64,000 nucleotides of DNA from Shewanella gelidii (lineage in GTDB: Bacteria; Pseudomonadota; Gammaproteobacteria; Enterobacterales; Shewanellaceae): assembly GCF_014647855.1 (NCBI RefSeq), contig NZ_BMPZ01000003.1, positions 372,001 to 436,000 on the forward strand. The letters are read 5' to 3'. This document shows positions 17,572 to 25,851 of the stretch, piece after piece (within the stretch, counting starts at the first letter, position 1; every line of letters starts with the position of its first letter). The position numbers and the translations under genes are program-made. Below the pieces are notes generated by a model that saw nothing but the letters and a program-made list of their open reading frames with translations, was not told the origin of the DNA and ran no database searches.

Positions 17572-19267
17572 TCATCAGCTGGAATGTTTTAAAGCCGCCC
17601 GTTAAATTGCGAGCCTCAAAACCATGCTGCACCAAAATTCGATAAGCGACATGACCGCGTAACCCCACTTGGCACGCAATCATGATTTGCTTATCTCTGG
17701 GTAATTCAGCAAGACGCGCACGTAGTTGATGCAATGGAATGTTCACCGCATTTGGTATCGCACCCGACTTTTCAAGCTCTCCAGGATTACGAACGTCCAA
17801 TACCATACGGTCAGAAGCAGAGGAGAACAGATCTTCTGTATGACAAATTTTCTCATCACCACTTAGCACATTACTCGCGACCATACCGGCTTGGTTTACC
17901 ACGTCCCGAGCCGAACCAAACGGTGGGGCATAGGTCAATTCTAAGTCTTCCAAATCCTGAACGGTTAAGCCTGCACGTTGCGCGACAGCGATAACATCAA
18001 TACGTTTATCAATACCATCAAGACCTGCGGCCTGCGCCCCTAGAATTTTGCCATCATCAGGCGAAAATAAAAGTTTTAAACTCACCGGATGAGCACCAGG
18101 ATAGTAACTTGCATGACTCGCCGTATGAACGTACACCTTTTCATAGGCCACTTGGTCACGCTTCAGACGCTTTTCATTGAGACCGGTACTCGCAATGGCC
18201 ATATCAAAAATTTTGCAAATCGCAGTGCCCTGAGTTCGGCGATACACCCGATCTCCACCGAGCATATTGTCAGCAGCGATTCGCCCCTGACGATTAGCTG
18301 GACCGGCAAGCGGAATTAAACTGGATTCACCGGAAACAAACTCCGGTGTTTCAACGGCATCGCCCACGGCGAAAATGTCAGGGTCTGAGGTTTGCATTGC
18401 AGCGTTCACCTGTATGCCACCAAGCTGTCCAAGCGCGAGTCCAGCGTCAACGGCAAGTGTTGTTTCAGGCTTAACGCCAATCGCCATAATGACAAGCCCC
18501 GTATTGAGCTCGGTGCCATTACTTAACGTTAAATTCAAAGTGTTGTGATGTGCGATCGGCTTGTCGTAACTATCTGTTGCTTCAGGCTCAAGTGGAGCAA
18601 TATTAATTTCATTTATTGCGATAAGCCCAGTGCTCAGGCGAAGATCAACACCATTGTCCACCAGCTTTTGGTGCACCATATTGGCCATTTCGTGATCAAC
18701 AGGCGTCATGACTTGATCGGCGAGTTCAAGCAAGGTCACGTGAACCCCTCGATGTCGCAGTGCCTCAACCATTTCCAGCCCAATAAACCCTCCCCCTACA
18801 ACCGTGGCGTGTCTAGGCTCATGTAAAGCTAAGGTTGAAAGGATTTTGTCCATATCCGGAATATTGCGCAAACTATAAACATGGTGGTTATCCATCCCAG
18901 ATATTGGTGGCACAATCGGAGCCGCACCTGGGCTGAGTAGCAGCTTATCGTAAGACTCTTGATAGGTTTCTCCACTTTGAGAATGGCGCACGGTAACGAC
19001 TTTGGCATGGCGATCAACGGCAACGACCTCTTGCTGTATCCGAACATCCACTTTAAAGCGGGCATCAAAACTTTCAGGGGTTTGCAGCAACAATGCATCG
19101 CGAGACTCAATTTCTCCCCCGATGTGGTAAGGCAAACCACAATTGGCAAACGAGATAAATTCACCACGTTCAAACATAATGATCTCGGCAGTTTCAGAGA
19201 CTCGTCTCGCTCGCGCTGCTGCCGAGGCACCACCAGCAACACCACCAACTATCACGATTTTACTCAT
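17558..19267 (-). CDS. CoA-disulfide/NADH persulfide reductase with C-terminal rhodanese domain
   Basis: 569 residues. The N-terminal flavoprotein part has the FAD fold VIVGGVAGGASAAARARR (residues 4-21) and the redox cysteine in FANCGLPYHIGG (Cys43). A second nucleotide fold, ATVVGGGFIGLEMVEALR, binds NAD(P)H. Residues from about 470 form a rhodanese domain whose active loop is CQVGLRG. This architecture matches the Shewanella loihica NADH-dependent persulfide reductase (Npsr), which reduces CoA or glutathione persulfides and is implicated in sulfur respiration. The AGGAGTGAG site supports the start. It follows the Fur-like gene by 70 bp. Confidence 0.88.
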   Translation of the reverse strand: MSKIVIVGGVAGGASAAARARRVSETAEIIMFERGEFISFANCGLPYHIGGEIESRDALLLQTPESFDARFKVDVRIQQEVVAVDRHAKVVTVRHSQSGETYQESYDKLLLSPGAAPIVPPISGMDNHHVYSLRNIPDMDKILSTLALHEPRHATVVGGGFIGLEMVEALRHRGVHVTLLELADQVMTPVDHEMANMVHQKLVDNGVDLRLSTGLIAINEINIAPLEPEATDSYDKPIAHHNTLNLTLSNGTELNTGLVIMAIGVKPETTLAVDAGLALGQLGGIQVNAAMQTSDPDIFAVGDAVETPEFVSGESSLIPLAGPANRQGRIAADNMLGGDRVYRRTQGTAICKIFDMAIASTGLNEKRLKRDQVAYEKVYVHTASHASYYPGAHPVSLKLLFSPDDGKILGAQAAGLDGIDKRIDVIAVAQRAGLTVQDLEDLELTYAPPFGSARDVVNQAGMVASNVLSGDEKICHTEDLFSSASDRMVLDVRNPGELEKSGAIPNAVNIPLHQLRARLAELPRDKQIMIACQVGLRGHVAYRILVQHGFEARNLTGGFKTFQLMNASF

Positions 19268-19337
19268 AACTCACTCCTAGTAATTTGTAATACTCAAACG
19301 CAATCACTCATTCATCCGTTTCAAGCCCACAATAAGC

Positions 19338-19811
19338 TTAGGGCTTACAAATCTGTCCAGATTTTGCAGCTTGTATGTCTTGCGAAACTTGTTGCGGGTT
19401 TGCTTGGCAGCCATCAGCGCAATAGCCATACAGAATCAAGTTATGGCGTTCAAAGTCCATCCCCAGGTGATGCGCCACCATTTTTTGGCGTTGCTCAATA
19501 ATCTCATCATGGAACTCCATCACTTTCCCACACGCTAGACACACTAAATGATCATGTTGCTTCTCGCGATTAAGTTCGTAAACCGCTTTGTCAGTCTCAA
19601 AGTAATGACGCACAATAATTCCAACTTGCAGAAAGTGGTTCAGCACTCGATACACGGTATTGATCCCCAAGTCTTCACCTTGTTGACGTAACCCCAAGTA
19701 CACTTGCTCTGCACAGAGATGTTGATTCTCCGGTTTCCGAAGGAATTCTAGTAACGTCACCCGTTGATTGGTGACTTTTAACCCTGCTCGTTTGATTCGC
19801 CGCGTATTCAT
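19338..19811 (-). CDS. Fur-family transcriptional regulator (paralog)
   Basis: 157 residues. The winged helix (KVTNQRVTLLEFL ... INTVYRVLNHFLQVGIIVRH) and dimerisation part (HDHLVCLACGKVMEFHDE) are Fur-like. The first zinc pair is CLAC; the second is CADGC (C-x3-C) followed by a short tail, unlike the longer tails of canonical Fur. It lies 36 bp after a DUF134 gene and before the persulfide-reductase-like gene, so it may control sulfide- or metal-dependent expression here rather than general iron uptake. Metal specificity (Fe, Zn, Mn) and peroxide sensing cannot be told. Confidence 0.82.
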   Translation of the reverse strand: MNTRRIKRAGLKVTNQRVTLLEFLRKPENQHLCAEQVYLGLRQQGEDLGINTVYRVLNHFLQVGIIVRHYFETDKAVYELNREKQHDHLVCLACGKVMEFHDEIIEQRQKMVAHHLGMDFERHNLILYGYCADGCQANPQQVSQDIQAAKSGQICKP

Positions 19812-19847
19812 CTTGGTTCCTATTCAATACCGGCACTACAAGTCGAT

Positions 19848-20132
19848 TTAGTCTGAGTCGGGTTGCATCATTAATGCTTTACCATTTACAAGACAGTCAA
19901 CAACCTTAAAACGCGCTGCTTTCACTAAATTGGCCAGAGTCTGTCGCGACACTCCCATTTCTACGGCGGCTTGCTGCTGCTGCATTCCCTGTAAGTCGAC
20001 TAAACGTAACGCCTCAAATTCATCGTCAGCCAATGGCACATTCTCAAGTCGATGCATTGGAATACCATTGGGCTTAAAACAGCTATTTGCAGGCTTACCA
20101 CAAATGGTTCTTGGGATCTTAGGCCGGCCCAT
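19848..20132 (-). CDS. DUF134-family HTH DNA-binding protein
   Basis: 94 residues from the ATG at 20132 (MGRPKIPRT), preceded by AGGTG. The first half holds a conserved Cys pair context (RTICGKPANSCFKPNG). The second half is a sigma-70 region-4-like helix-turn-helix (ADDEFEALRLVDLQGMQQQQAAVEMGVSRQTLANLVKAAR). DUF134 proteins are small regulators often near iron-sulfur or sulfur genes. It begins a reverse-strand run with the Fur-like gene, the persulfide-reductase-like gene and the thioesterase. An 11-bp inverted repeat lies 18 bp upstream of its start. Confidence 0.8.
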   Translation of the reverse strand: MGRPKIPRTICGKPANSCFKPNGIPMHRLENVPLADDEFEALRLVDLQGMQQQQAAVEMGVSRQTLANLVKAARFKVVDCLVNGKALMMQPDSD

Positions 20133-20149
20133 AAAACACCTCATTTGTA

Positions 20150-20186
20150 GCATATGCCATGTATATTTGATTTAAATGGCATATGC
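20150..20186. promoter_or_regulatory. Perfect 11-bp inverted repeat upstream of the DUF134 gene
   Basis: GCATATGCCAT (20150-20160) and ATGGCATATGC (20176-20186) with a 15-bp A+T-rich spacer. The position suits an operator of the DUF134 or Fur-like protein. No T-tract follows, so it is not a terminator. Confidence 0.6.
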
Positions 20187-20591
20187 AAGTTTAGATTTGT
20201 ATCCATTCAACCTGAATTTGCCAAACCGCGCAAGCTAAGCACTTCATCAATAACTATTTATTAACGCACTCCATCAACAACAGACATGAGAAAGACAAAC
20301 ATTACTAAAAGTTAATCTTTGGGTTCTATCCCAATTTTTGAAAGACAACGATATACACGGAGAACTACATCAGCAGGCCGAACACTACCTCCTTAGTGAT
20401 ATCTAAAAATCAAAAGTGTGAAGTCGAACGACACCAAATTCAGGGCATATCAAATCTGCTATTTTAACTATATGAAAATTTTCTTATGTAAATAACTGTA
20501 TTCCGAAGATTTTTATTAACATCTATTCATACTGCCCCTTTCATTAGATTTAATTCAATGATTTTTTTATCAATTAGATAAATTTAATGAA
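20187..20591. other. A+T-rich intergenic stretch upstream of the cytochrome operon
   Basis: No frame with coding character is seen on either strand. It separates the divergent DUF134 and cytochrome units, and I found no clear palindrome apart from the flanking ones listed separately. Confidence 0.5.
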
Positions 20592-20607
20592 AGTGATCTC
20601 GGTCAAA
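20592..20607. promoter_or_regulatory. Candidate CRP site of the cytochrome/octaheme operon
   Basis: AGTGA-TCTCGG-TCAAA against TGTGA-N6-TCACA: one mismatch in each half. It is centred about 125 bp before the cytochrome ATG, leaving room for a promoter near 20630. CRP is the main activator of anaerobic respiration in Shewanella, so the fit is plausible. Confidence 0.5.
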
Positions 20608-20722
20608 TTTACATCCATCGAATTTTGCTAATGTTAATTACAACAATAACAAATGCATCACACCAGTGACTGAGTTGTGACGACATTTGACTACAAAGCG
20701 GAAAAAGGTGAGGACATTAACG

Positions 20723-21049
20723 ATGAAAACATTAGCCAAAGTAGGTATGGGGATCGCATTGGTATTGGCCATAGGTGCACCGACTTATGCAGCCGACGGT
20801 GGCAACCCCAAAAAAGGGAAACATTTCTACAAAAAGCTCTGCAAAAGCTGCCATAGCAAAGGGCAAGCAGCCGGAGAGCTTACCCCAATGAGCAAGACTA
20901 TGGGGCAATGGGATCGCTTCTTTATTCGCAATAAACACAAAGTTAAACCTGATGTTTTTGACAATATATCTGAACAAAAACTCAAAGATATTCAACAGTT
21001 TCTGTACGACCACGCGGCAGATTCTGACCAGCCGCAAACCTGTGGTTAA
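20723..21049 (+). CDS. Periplasmic monoheme c-type cytochrome
   Basis: 108 residues from ATG 20723, preceded by AAGGTGAGG. A TTG at 20687 in frame would add 12 charged residues before the signal peptide and is rejected. The signal peptide ends near APTYAA. One haem motif, CKSCH, follows, then possible methionine ligands in LTPMSKTMGQW. It is the first gene of a unit with a DUF3373 protein and an octaheme cytochrome, and probably passes electrons to the octaheme enzyme in the periplasm. A terminal CG dipeptide with a lone Cys is unusual. Confidence 0.85.
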   Translation: MKTLAKVGMGIALVLAIGAPTYAADGGNPKKGKHFYKKLCKSCHSKGQAAGELTPMSKTMGQWDRFFIRNKHKVKPDVFDNISEQKLKDIQQFLYDHAADSDQPQTCG

Positions 21050-21193
21050 GCTGGGAAGAATATCGATTTTAACATTCATTTTAGGGCCGAAGCAGTCACA
21101 ACTGACACCATCATTCAATGCTTCTGCCCCTGCGAAACAGCAAGAGTTTAGTCATTTAAGGCCACTCTACTGTTGATAATAAGGAAGACATTT

Positions 21194-22906
21194 ATGCGTA
21201 CTTTAATCTCTATCCTCGTCGCAAATGCACTTGCCATTTCCGGTTCAGCACTAGCTGATGATACCGACGCCCAAAAAATTGCAGAGCTCAAAGAACAGCT
21301 TAGTGAAATAACGGAAGAATTAGACTACCTCAATAGCAGAGTCGACAAGAACGAACGCCACACTTCGGTCGACCGCGTAGAGATTACCGGAAACTTCCGT
21401 ACAAAGGCACATTCGCTCCACTACCGAGATGTGACTTGGAACCCTGCCATTAAAGTTGATTTCAACGACTTTGGTGCGAAGGCGATGAGCGGCGCTTTTG
21501 GTGATCCTATGGATCCAAATTCTCCATTAGGACAAATGATGTCGGCAAATCCTGATTTAGCCACGGCCTTTCAAAGTGGCATGCTTCAAGGGGTCATGCC
21601 ATATGTACTTTCACCACGCAAAACCTACGACATTGATAATGATATCTACTACACCACTCGCCTCCGTCTGAATTTGAAAGCAAAAGTTTGGGACAACGTC
21701 AGCTTTGCTGGTCGTCTCAGTATGTTCAAAAACTGGGGTGACTCAACGGGTGTGCAAGTTTTCGACTCATGGCGCTCATTCACAATGGATGGCACCAATG
21801 GCGGAAACCCAAGTGGCGATTGGCTCCGTGTAGATCGCGCCTATTTTGATTGGAAAAACATCAACGATTCAAACTTCTATCTTTCGATCGGCCGCCGACC
21901 ATCAACCTATGGTCCGGGAACCCAGTTCCGTGAAAATGAAATGCGAGGCGGAACACCTTCTGGCCACCTCGTAAACTTCAACTTTGATGGCGCCACCATA
22001 GGTTATCGATTAGAAGACATTACCGGTATTGAAGGACAGGTTGCCCGCTTCTGCTACGGCCAAGGTTTTGAATCCCAATGGGGCAACGGCGAATTGTATG
22101 GCGACATCATCACCAAAGATACGCATCTTGGTGGCTTTAATATCGACTACATCAATGATGGTACCAACTTCCTGCAATTTACTTTATTCGCTGCCTTAGA
22201 TGTGAATGACGGTTTTAAAGGAACCATGGCATTCCCCAATCAGCTCGCGGGTATTTTCGCACCGAATATGTACCAAGATTTGCAGAAATTCGACAACTTC
22301 AATTTTGTCACTCGAGTACAACCCAGTGGCGTAATCGGCGACATGATGCTCGGCGGTATCGGCTTCTCTAGAGAAGAAGAAAATGATGTGAAGTGGTTCG
22401 TCAATGCAGGCTGGACACGTACAGACTCAAATGGAAATGCAGGCATGTTTGGTGGAATGAATACTGACGCAGTATTCAATGCACAGCTGAATGCCGATGG
22501 CACCGAAATCATCATGATGCCTAGTGCAGCTGAAGATGCGGGTACACAAGATGGCTACGGCGCCTATGTTGGCATACAAATGCCTGCACCCTACGGCAAA
22601 TTCGGTCTTGAATATAACTATGGTTCTGAATACTGGACGCCATTTACCCAAGCTCAAGACGACCCTATCGGTAGCAAACTTGCCACACGTGGACATGTTG
22701 CTGAAGCGTATTACATTTTCGATATCAACCCGAAAATGTTCATCAAATTGTCAGGCATATACTACGACTACGAATATACCGGTAGTGGCACCCCAGTTGG
22801 CGCACCTCAAAAAATTGATGACGTAAAAGCAGGTACCGCATTCTCTATGCTACCTGTGGTCGATACCGCTTATGACATCAATGCTTCTTTAACTGTGAAC
22901 TTCTAA
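21194..22906 (+). CDS. DUF3373-family outer-membrane beta-barrel protein
   Basis: 570 residues from ATG 21194, which has AAGGAAG at correct spacing. A signal peptide ends near ALADD. Next is a short coiled coil (IAELKEQLSEITEELDYLN), then a predicted barrel with repeated amphipathic strands and a C-terminal ...SLTVNF with terminal Phe. The family has no assigned function. Its place between a monoheme and an octaheme cytochrome suggests a role in substrate entry or in housing periplasmic redox partners, by analogy with other porin-cytochrome loci; it contains no haem motif itself. Confidence 0.78.
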   Translation: MRTLISILVANALAISGSALADDTDAQKIAELKEQLSEITEELDYLNSRVDKNERHTSVDRVEITGNFRTKAHSLHYRDVTWNPAIKVDFNDFGAKAMSGAFGDPMDPNSPLGQMMSANPDLATAFQSGMLQGVMPYVLSPRKTYDIDNDIYYTTRLRLNLKAKVWDNVSFAGRLSMFKNWGDSTGVQVFDSWRSFTMDGTNGGNPSGDWLRVDRAYFDWKNINDSNFYLSIGRRPSTYGPGTQFRENEMRGGTPSGHLVNFNFDGATIGYRLEDITGIEGQVARFCYGQGFESQWGNGELYGDIITKDTHLGGFNIDYINDGTNFLQFTLFAALDVNDGFKGTMAFPNQLAGIFAPNMYQDLQKFDNFNFVTRVQPSGVIGDMMLGGIGFSREEENDVKWFVNAGWTRTDSNGNAGMFGGMNTDAVFNAQLNADGTEIIMMPSAAEDAGTQDGYGAYVGIQMPAPYGKFGLEYNYGSEYWTPFTQAQDDPIGSKLATRGHVAEAYYIFDINPKMFIKLSGIYYDYEYTGSGTPVGAPQKIDDVKAGTAFSMLPVVDTAYDINASLTVNF

Positions 22907-22917
22907 ACCATCTGACG

Positions 22918-22939
22918 GCCCCTAACCAAGGTTAGGGGC
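22918..22939 (+). other. Intercistronic mRNA hairpin before the octaheme cytochrome gene
   Basis: GCCCCTAACC and GGTTAGGGGC flank only AA, so the real loop is made by opening the top pairs. There is no T-tract. It ends two bases before the GGAG ribosome site of the next gene, so it may affect message stability or translation. Confidence 0.6.
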
Positions 22940-22951
22940 AGGAGCAGCACA

Positions 22952-24340
22952 ATGAAAAACATACTCATCGCCTTCATACTCATGGGGATGGCATGGTCAG
23001 CTCATGCTGAAAACCCACATCAGGACTATGTTGAAGGACCATTTAGCAAAGGCACGGAAGTCACAACCCAATGCGTCGAATGTCATGAAGATCATGCCAA
23101 AGATTTTATGAAATCTTCCCACTGGACTTGGAGTCTTGAACAAGAGCTCCCCGGACGCACCGTCAAACGTGGCAAAAAGAACAGTATAAATAACTTCTGC
23201 ACATCTATTTCAGGCAATGAACCCCGTTGCACAAGCTGTCATGCTGGATACGGCTGGAAAGACAATAGCTTTGATTTCACAGATATGACAAAAGTGGATT
23301 GTCTCATTTGCCATGACACAACAGGCACCTATGTGAAAGACCCTGTTGGTGCAGGAGAAGCGCTCGCCAAAGTTAACCTAGAACGAGTCGCCAAAAACGT
23401 CGGCACACCGGTACGCGACAACTGTGGTACTTGCCATTTCTATGGCGGCGGCGGTGACGCAGTCAAACACGGTGATCTTGATTCTTCAATGTCATACCCA
23501 GATCGTGCAACCGATGTGCACATGGATACCGATGGCAACGACTTCCAGTGTCAGGATTGCCATACCACGCAAGACCATCAAATCACAGGTAATGCGATGG
23601 GTGTGTCTCCTGGCGGGATCGACCATATTGGTTGTGAAAATTGCCATGACAAAGCCCCACATGAAAAAGCGCGACTCAATAGTCATTCAGCATCTGTTGC
23701 CTGCCAAACTTGCCATATTCCGTTTTTCTCAAAACATGAGCCGACAAAGCTAAGTTGGGACTGGTCAACCGCAGGCGACGATCGCCCAGAAACACGTGAC
23801 GAGTACGGTAAGAAAACCTTCCAGAAGAAAAAAGGCAGCTTTGTTTGGGGCAAAATGGTGCAGCCAACATATGCTTGGTATAACGGTAAAGCCGATGCCT
23901 ATATGGCAGGCGATAAAATGGACCCGAATCAAGTCACCAAGTTAAGTTATCCATTGGGAAGCATTGATGACAAGCAAGCCAAGATTTATCCATTCAAAGT
24001 ACATACGGGTAAGCAAATTTTCGACAAAAAGCAGAATATCATCATCACAGCAAAAACGTTTGGTGAAGGTGGCTATTGGAAGACGTTTGACTGGGATCTA
24101 GCAGCAAAACTTGGCATGGAAGCAAACCAAACCATGATTGACAAAGGGCTTAAATACAGCGGCGAGTATGGATTTGCCCCCACCGAAATGTGGTGGCGCA
24201 TTAACCATATGGTCTCTCCAAAAGAAGCGGCGCTAAAATGCAATGATTGCCATGGTAAAGGAGAGCGCATGGACTGGTCAGCTCTTGGTTATGATGGCGA
24301 CCCGATGAAAGTAAAAGGCAAACGTCACCAAACCCAATAA
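22952..24340 (+). CDS. Octaheme c-type cytochrome, tetrathionate reductase (OTR) family
   Basis: 462 residues with signal peptide MKNILIAFILMGMAWSAHA. Eight CXXCH motifs are present in order: CVECH, CTSCH, CLICH, CGTCH, CQDCH, CENCH, CQTCH and CNDCH. Length and the long haem-free segment between the seventh and eighth motifs match the Shewanella octaheme tetrathionate reductase, a soluble periplasmic enzyme. That enzyme reduces tetrathionate, nitrite and hydroxylamine in vitro, and its physiological substrate is unsettled. The GGAG ribosome site follows a stable hairpin. It ends the operon with the monoheme cytochrome and the DUF3373 protein. Confidence 0.9.
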   Translation: MKNILIAFILMGMAWSAHAENPHQDYVEGPFSKGTEVTTQCVECHEDHAKDFMKSSHWTWSLEQELPGRTVKRGKKNSINNFCTSISGNEPRCTSCHAGYGWKDNSFDFTDMTKVDCLICHDTTGTYVKDPVGAGEALAKVNLERVAKNVGTPVRDNCGTCHFYGGGGDAVKHGDLDSSMSYPDRATDVHMDTDGNDFQCQDCHTTQDHQITGNAMGVSPGGIDHIGCENCHDKAPHEKARLNSHSASVACQTCHIPFFSKHEPTKLSWDWSTAGDDRPETRDEYGKKTFQKKKGSFVWGKMVQPTYAWYNGKADAYMAGDKMDPNQVTKLSYPLGSIDDKQAKIYPFKVHTGKQIFDKKQNIIITAKTFGEGGYWKTFDWDLAAKLGMEANQTMIDKGLKYSGEYGFAPTEMWWRINHMVSPKEAALKCNDCHGKGERMDWSALGYDGDPMKVKGKRHQTQ

Positions 24341-24353
24341 CCCTTTCCTCACT

Positions 24354-24430
24354 GATGCCTTTGCACCATCTCAGGCATCCTTTAGCCAACGGGGAACATA
24401 TGCCCCGATAAAGGTAAACCCCGTTGGCTA
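24354..24430 (+). terminator. Hairpin cluster downstream of the octaheme gene
   Basis: GATGCCT/AGGCATC (24354-24379) comes first. A 12-bp stem, TAGCCAACGGGG (24383-24394) and CCCCGTTGGCTA (24419-24430), follows and precedes CTTTTC. The GGGG of its left arm can instead pair with CCCC at 24403-24406, so two structures compete. Probably the operon terminator. The remaining gap to 24668 shows nothing clear. Confidence 0.6.
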
Positions 24431-24668
24431 CTTTTCACTATCCGCTGTACATCGAATATTTTCACTTGGCACTCAATCAAACCGTTGTGACACATAGACC
24501 CAGTATATCTCGCATAACGCGTCATATTGTCCGTCTCATTGCCATTCTAGGTGCTTTTTCATACTCTTTATGAAAGAAAATCAATAAATTATTGGCACTT
24601 AATTTGCTAAATTGCACATAGCAGTGTGGCGCAACCTCAAAGGACGTCTCCCATCATTAGTGAGAAGC

Positions 24669-25808
24669 ATGGCAATTAGTACCGAGCTACCCAGCAAACA
24701 GCAACAACTCAACCAGTTTATGGGGGAGTGCAGCGGTGCATTCGCTGACTTAGGCACCTTCTTGCCTCTCGTCCTTGGCATGATTGCACTCAATCAATTT
24801 TCCCCACAGGCAATATTTAGTGGATTTGGTGTATTTGCTATCGCCAGTGGCCTGCTTTACCGACGTCCTATCCCCGTTCAGCCGATGAAAGTCATTTCCG
24901 CATTAGTGATTGCGCAAGGACTCAGCCCACAGCTTCTACAAGCTAGCGGTATGCTTATGGGGCTGATCCTGATTGTACTGGCCTACTCTGGCGCTTTGAA
25001 TTGGCTGGCCAAACAACTTTCTCAAGCCGTAAGCGTCGGGATCCAGCTAGCCATAGGCTTGCAATTACTCTTGATGGGTCACGACATGATGCTTGACCAA
25101 GCCTGGATGGGTTATGGCGCTTTTATCGTCCTGTTCATCAGCCGATTCTTTCCACTGCGCTATTTGGCGATGCCATTCATCATTGTTTTGGGCGTGATTT
25201 GGCAAGCGCAAATGGGGGGAAGTGCCATTTTGACTGAAACACAACTCCCCCCTTGGCAGCTGACCTGGCCGACCCTAAACGACTGGCACGATGCCGCTTT
25301 GCTATTAGTTCTGCCACAATTAGCGCTGACATTGACGAATGCAGTGATTGCGACCTCAGCGATTGCAAAAGAGAAGTTTCCTGAGGATGCGGCGCGTATG
25401 ACGCCCAAGCATTTTGCACTAAGTTCCGGATTTAGCAATTTACTCCTAGCTCCCTTTGGAGCTGCAGCTATGTGCCATGGTGCCGGAGGCTTAGCCGTAC
25501 AGTATCACTTCGGTGCAAGACGACTCTGGACGCCTATAATCTTTGGCGGCAGCTGTCTGTTGGTCGCCCTCTTTTGGGATCAGCAAATGGCCAGCTTTTT
25601 AGGACTCATTCCCGTCGCTATTTTGGGCAGTTTGTTGTCCATTGCGGGGTTACAGCTTGCATACTCAAAGCGCTTATTTGACGGTAAGCCGTTTTGTACC
25701 TTTGTTATTATTATCACCACTCTGGGGTGTTTGTTCATCAACACGGCGGCAGGGTTGATTATTGGCGTCGCTATTGAAACACTTCATAAACACTTCATCA
25801 ATCGATAA
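24669..25808 (+). CDS. MOT1-type molybdate (or sulfate) transporter
   Basis: 379 residues from ATG 24669. A TTG at 24612 in frame is less likely. About ten membrane helices. GECSGAFADLGTFLPLVLGM (residues 18-37) and RRPIPVQPMKVISALVIAQG are hallmarks of the MOT1 branch of the SulP superfamily, known for high-affinity molybdate uptake in algae and plants. PsrA needs molybdenum cofactor, so molybdate supply fits. Sulfate or thiosulfate transport is the alternative. It is convergent with the sensor kinase gene. Confidence 0.78.
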   Translation: MAISTELPSKQQQLNQFMGECSGAFADLGTFLPLVLGMIALNQFSPQAIFSGFGVFAIASGLLYRRPIPVQPMKVISALVIAQGLSPQLLQASGMLMGLILIVLAYSGALNWLAKQLSQAVSVGIQLAIGLQLLLMGHDMMLDQAWMGYGAFIVLFISRFFPLRYLAMPFIIVLGVIWQAQMGGSAILTETQLPPWQLTWPTLNDWHDAALLLVLPQLALTLTNAVIATSAIAKEKFPEDAARMTPKHFALSSGFSNLLLAPFGAAAMCHGAGGLAVQYHFGARRLWTPIIFGGSCLLVALFWDQQMASFLGLIPVAILGSLLSIAGLQLAYSKRLFDGKPFCTFVIIITTLGCLFINTAAGLIIGVAIETLHKHFINR

Positions 25809-25851
25809 AATTGCCGCACCTCATCAAGTTTCAAGCCCATGTAATCTCGGC

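Noticed and set aside
20952-21176. Forward frame after the monoheme cytochrome
   Set aside because: Out-of-frame shadow of the cytochrome that continues into the gap; no ribosome site.
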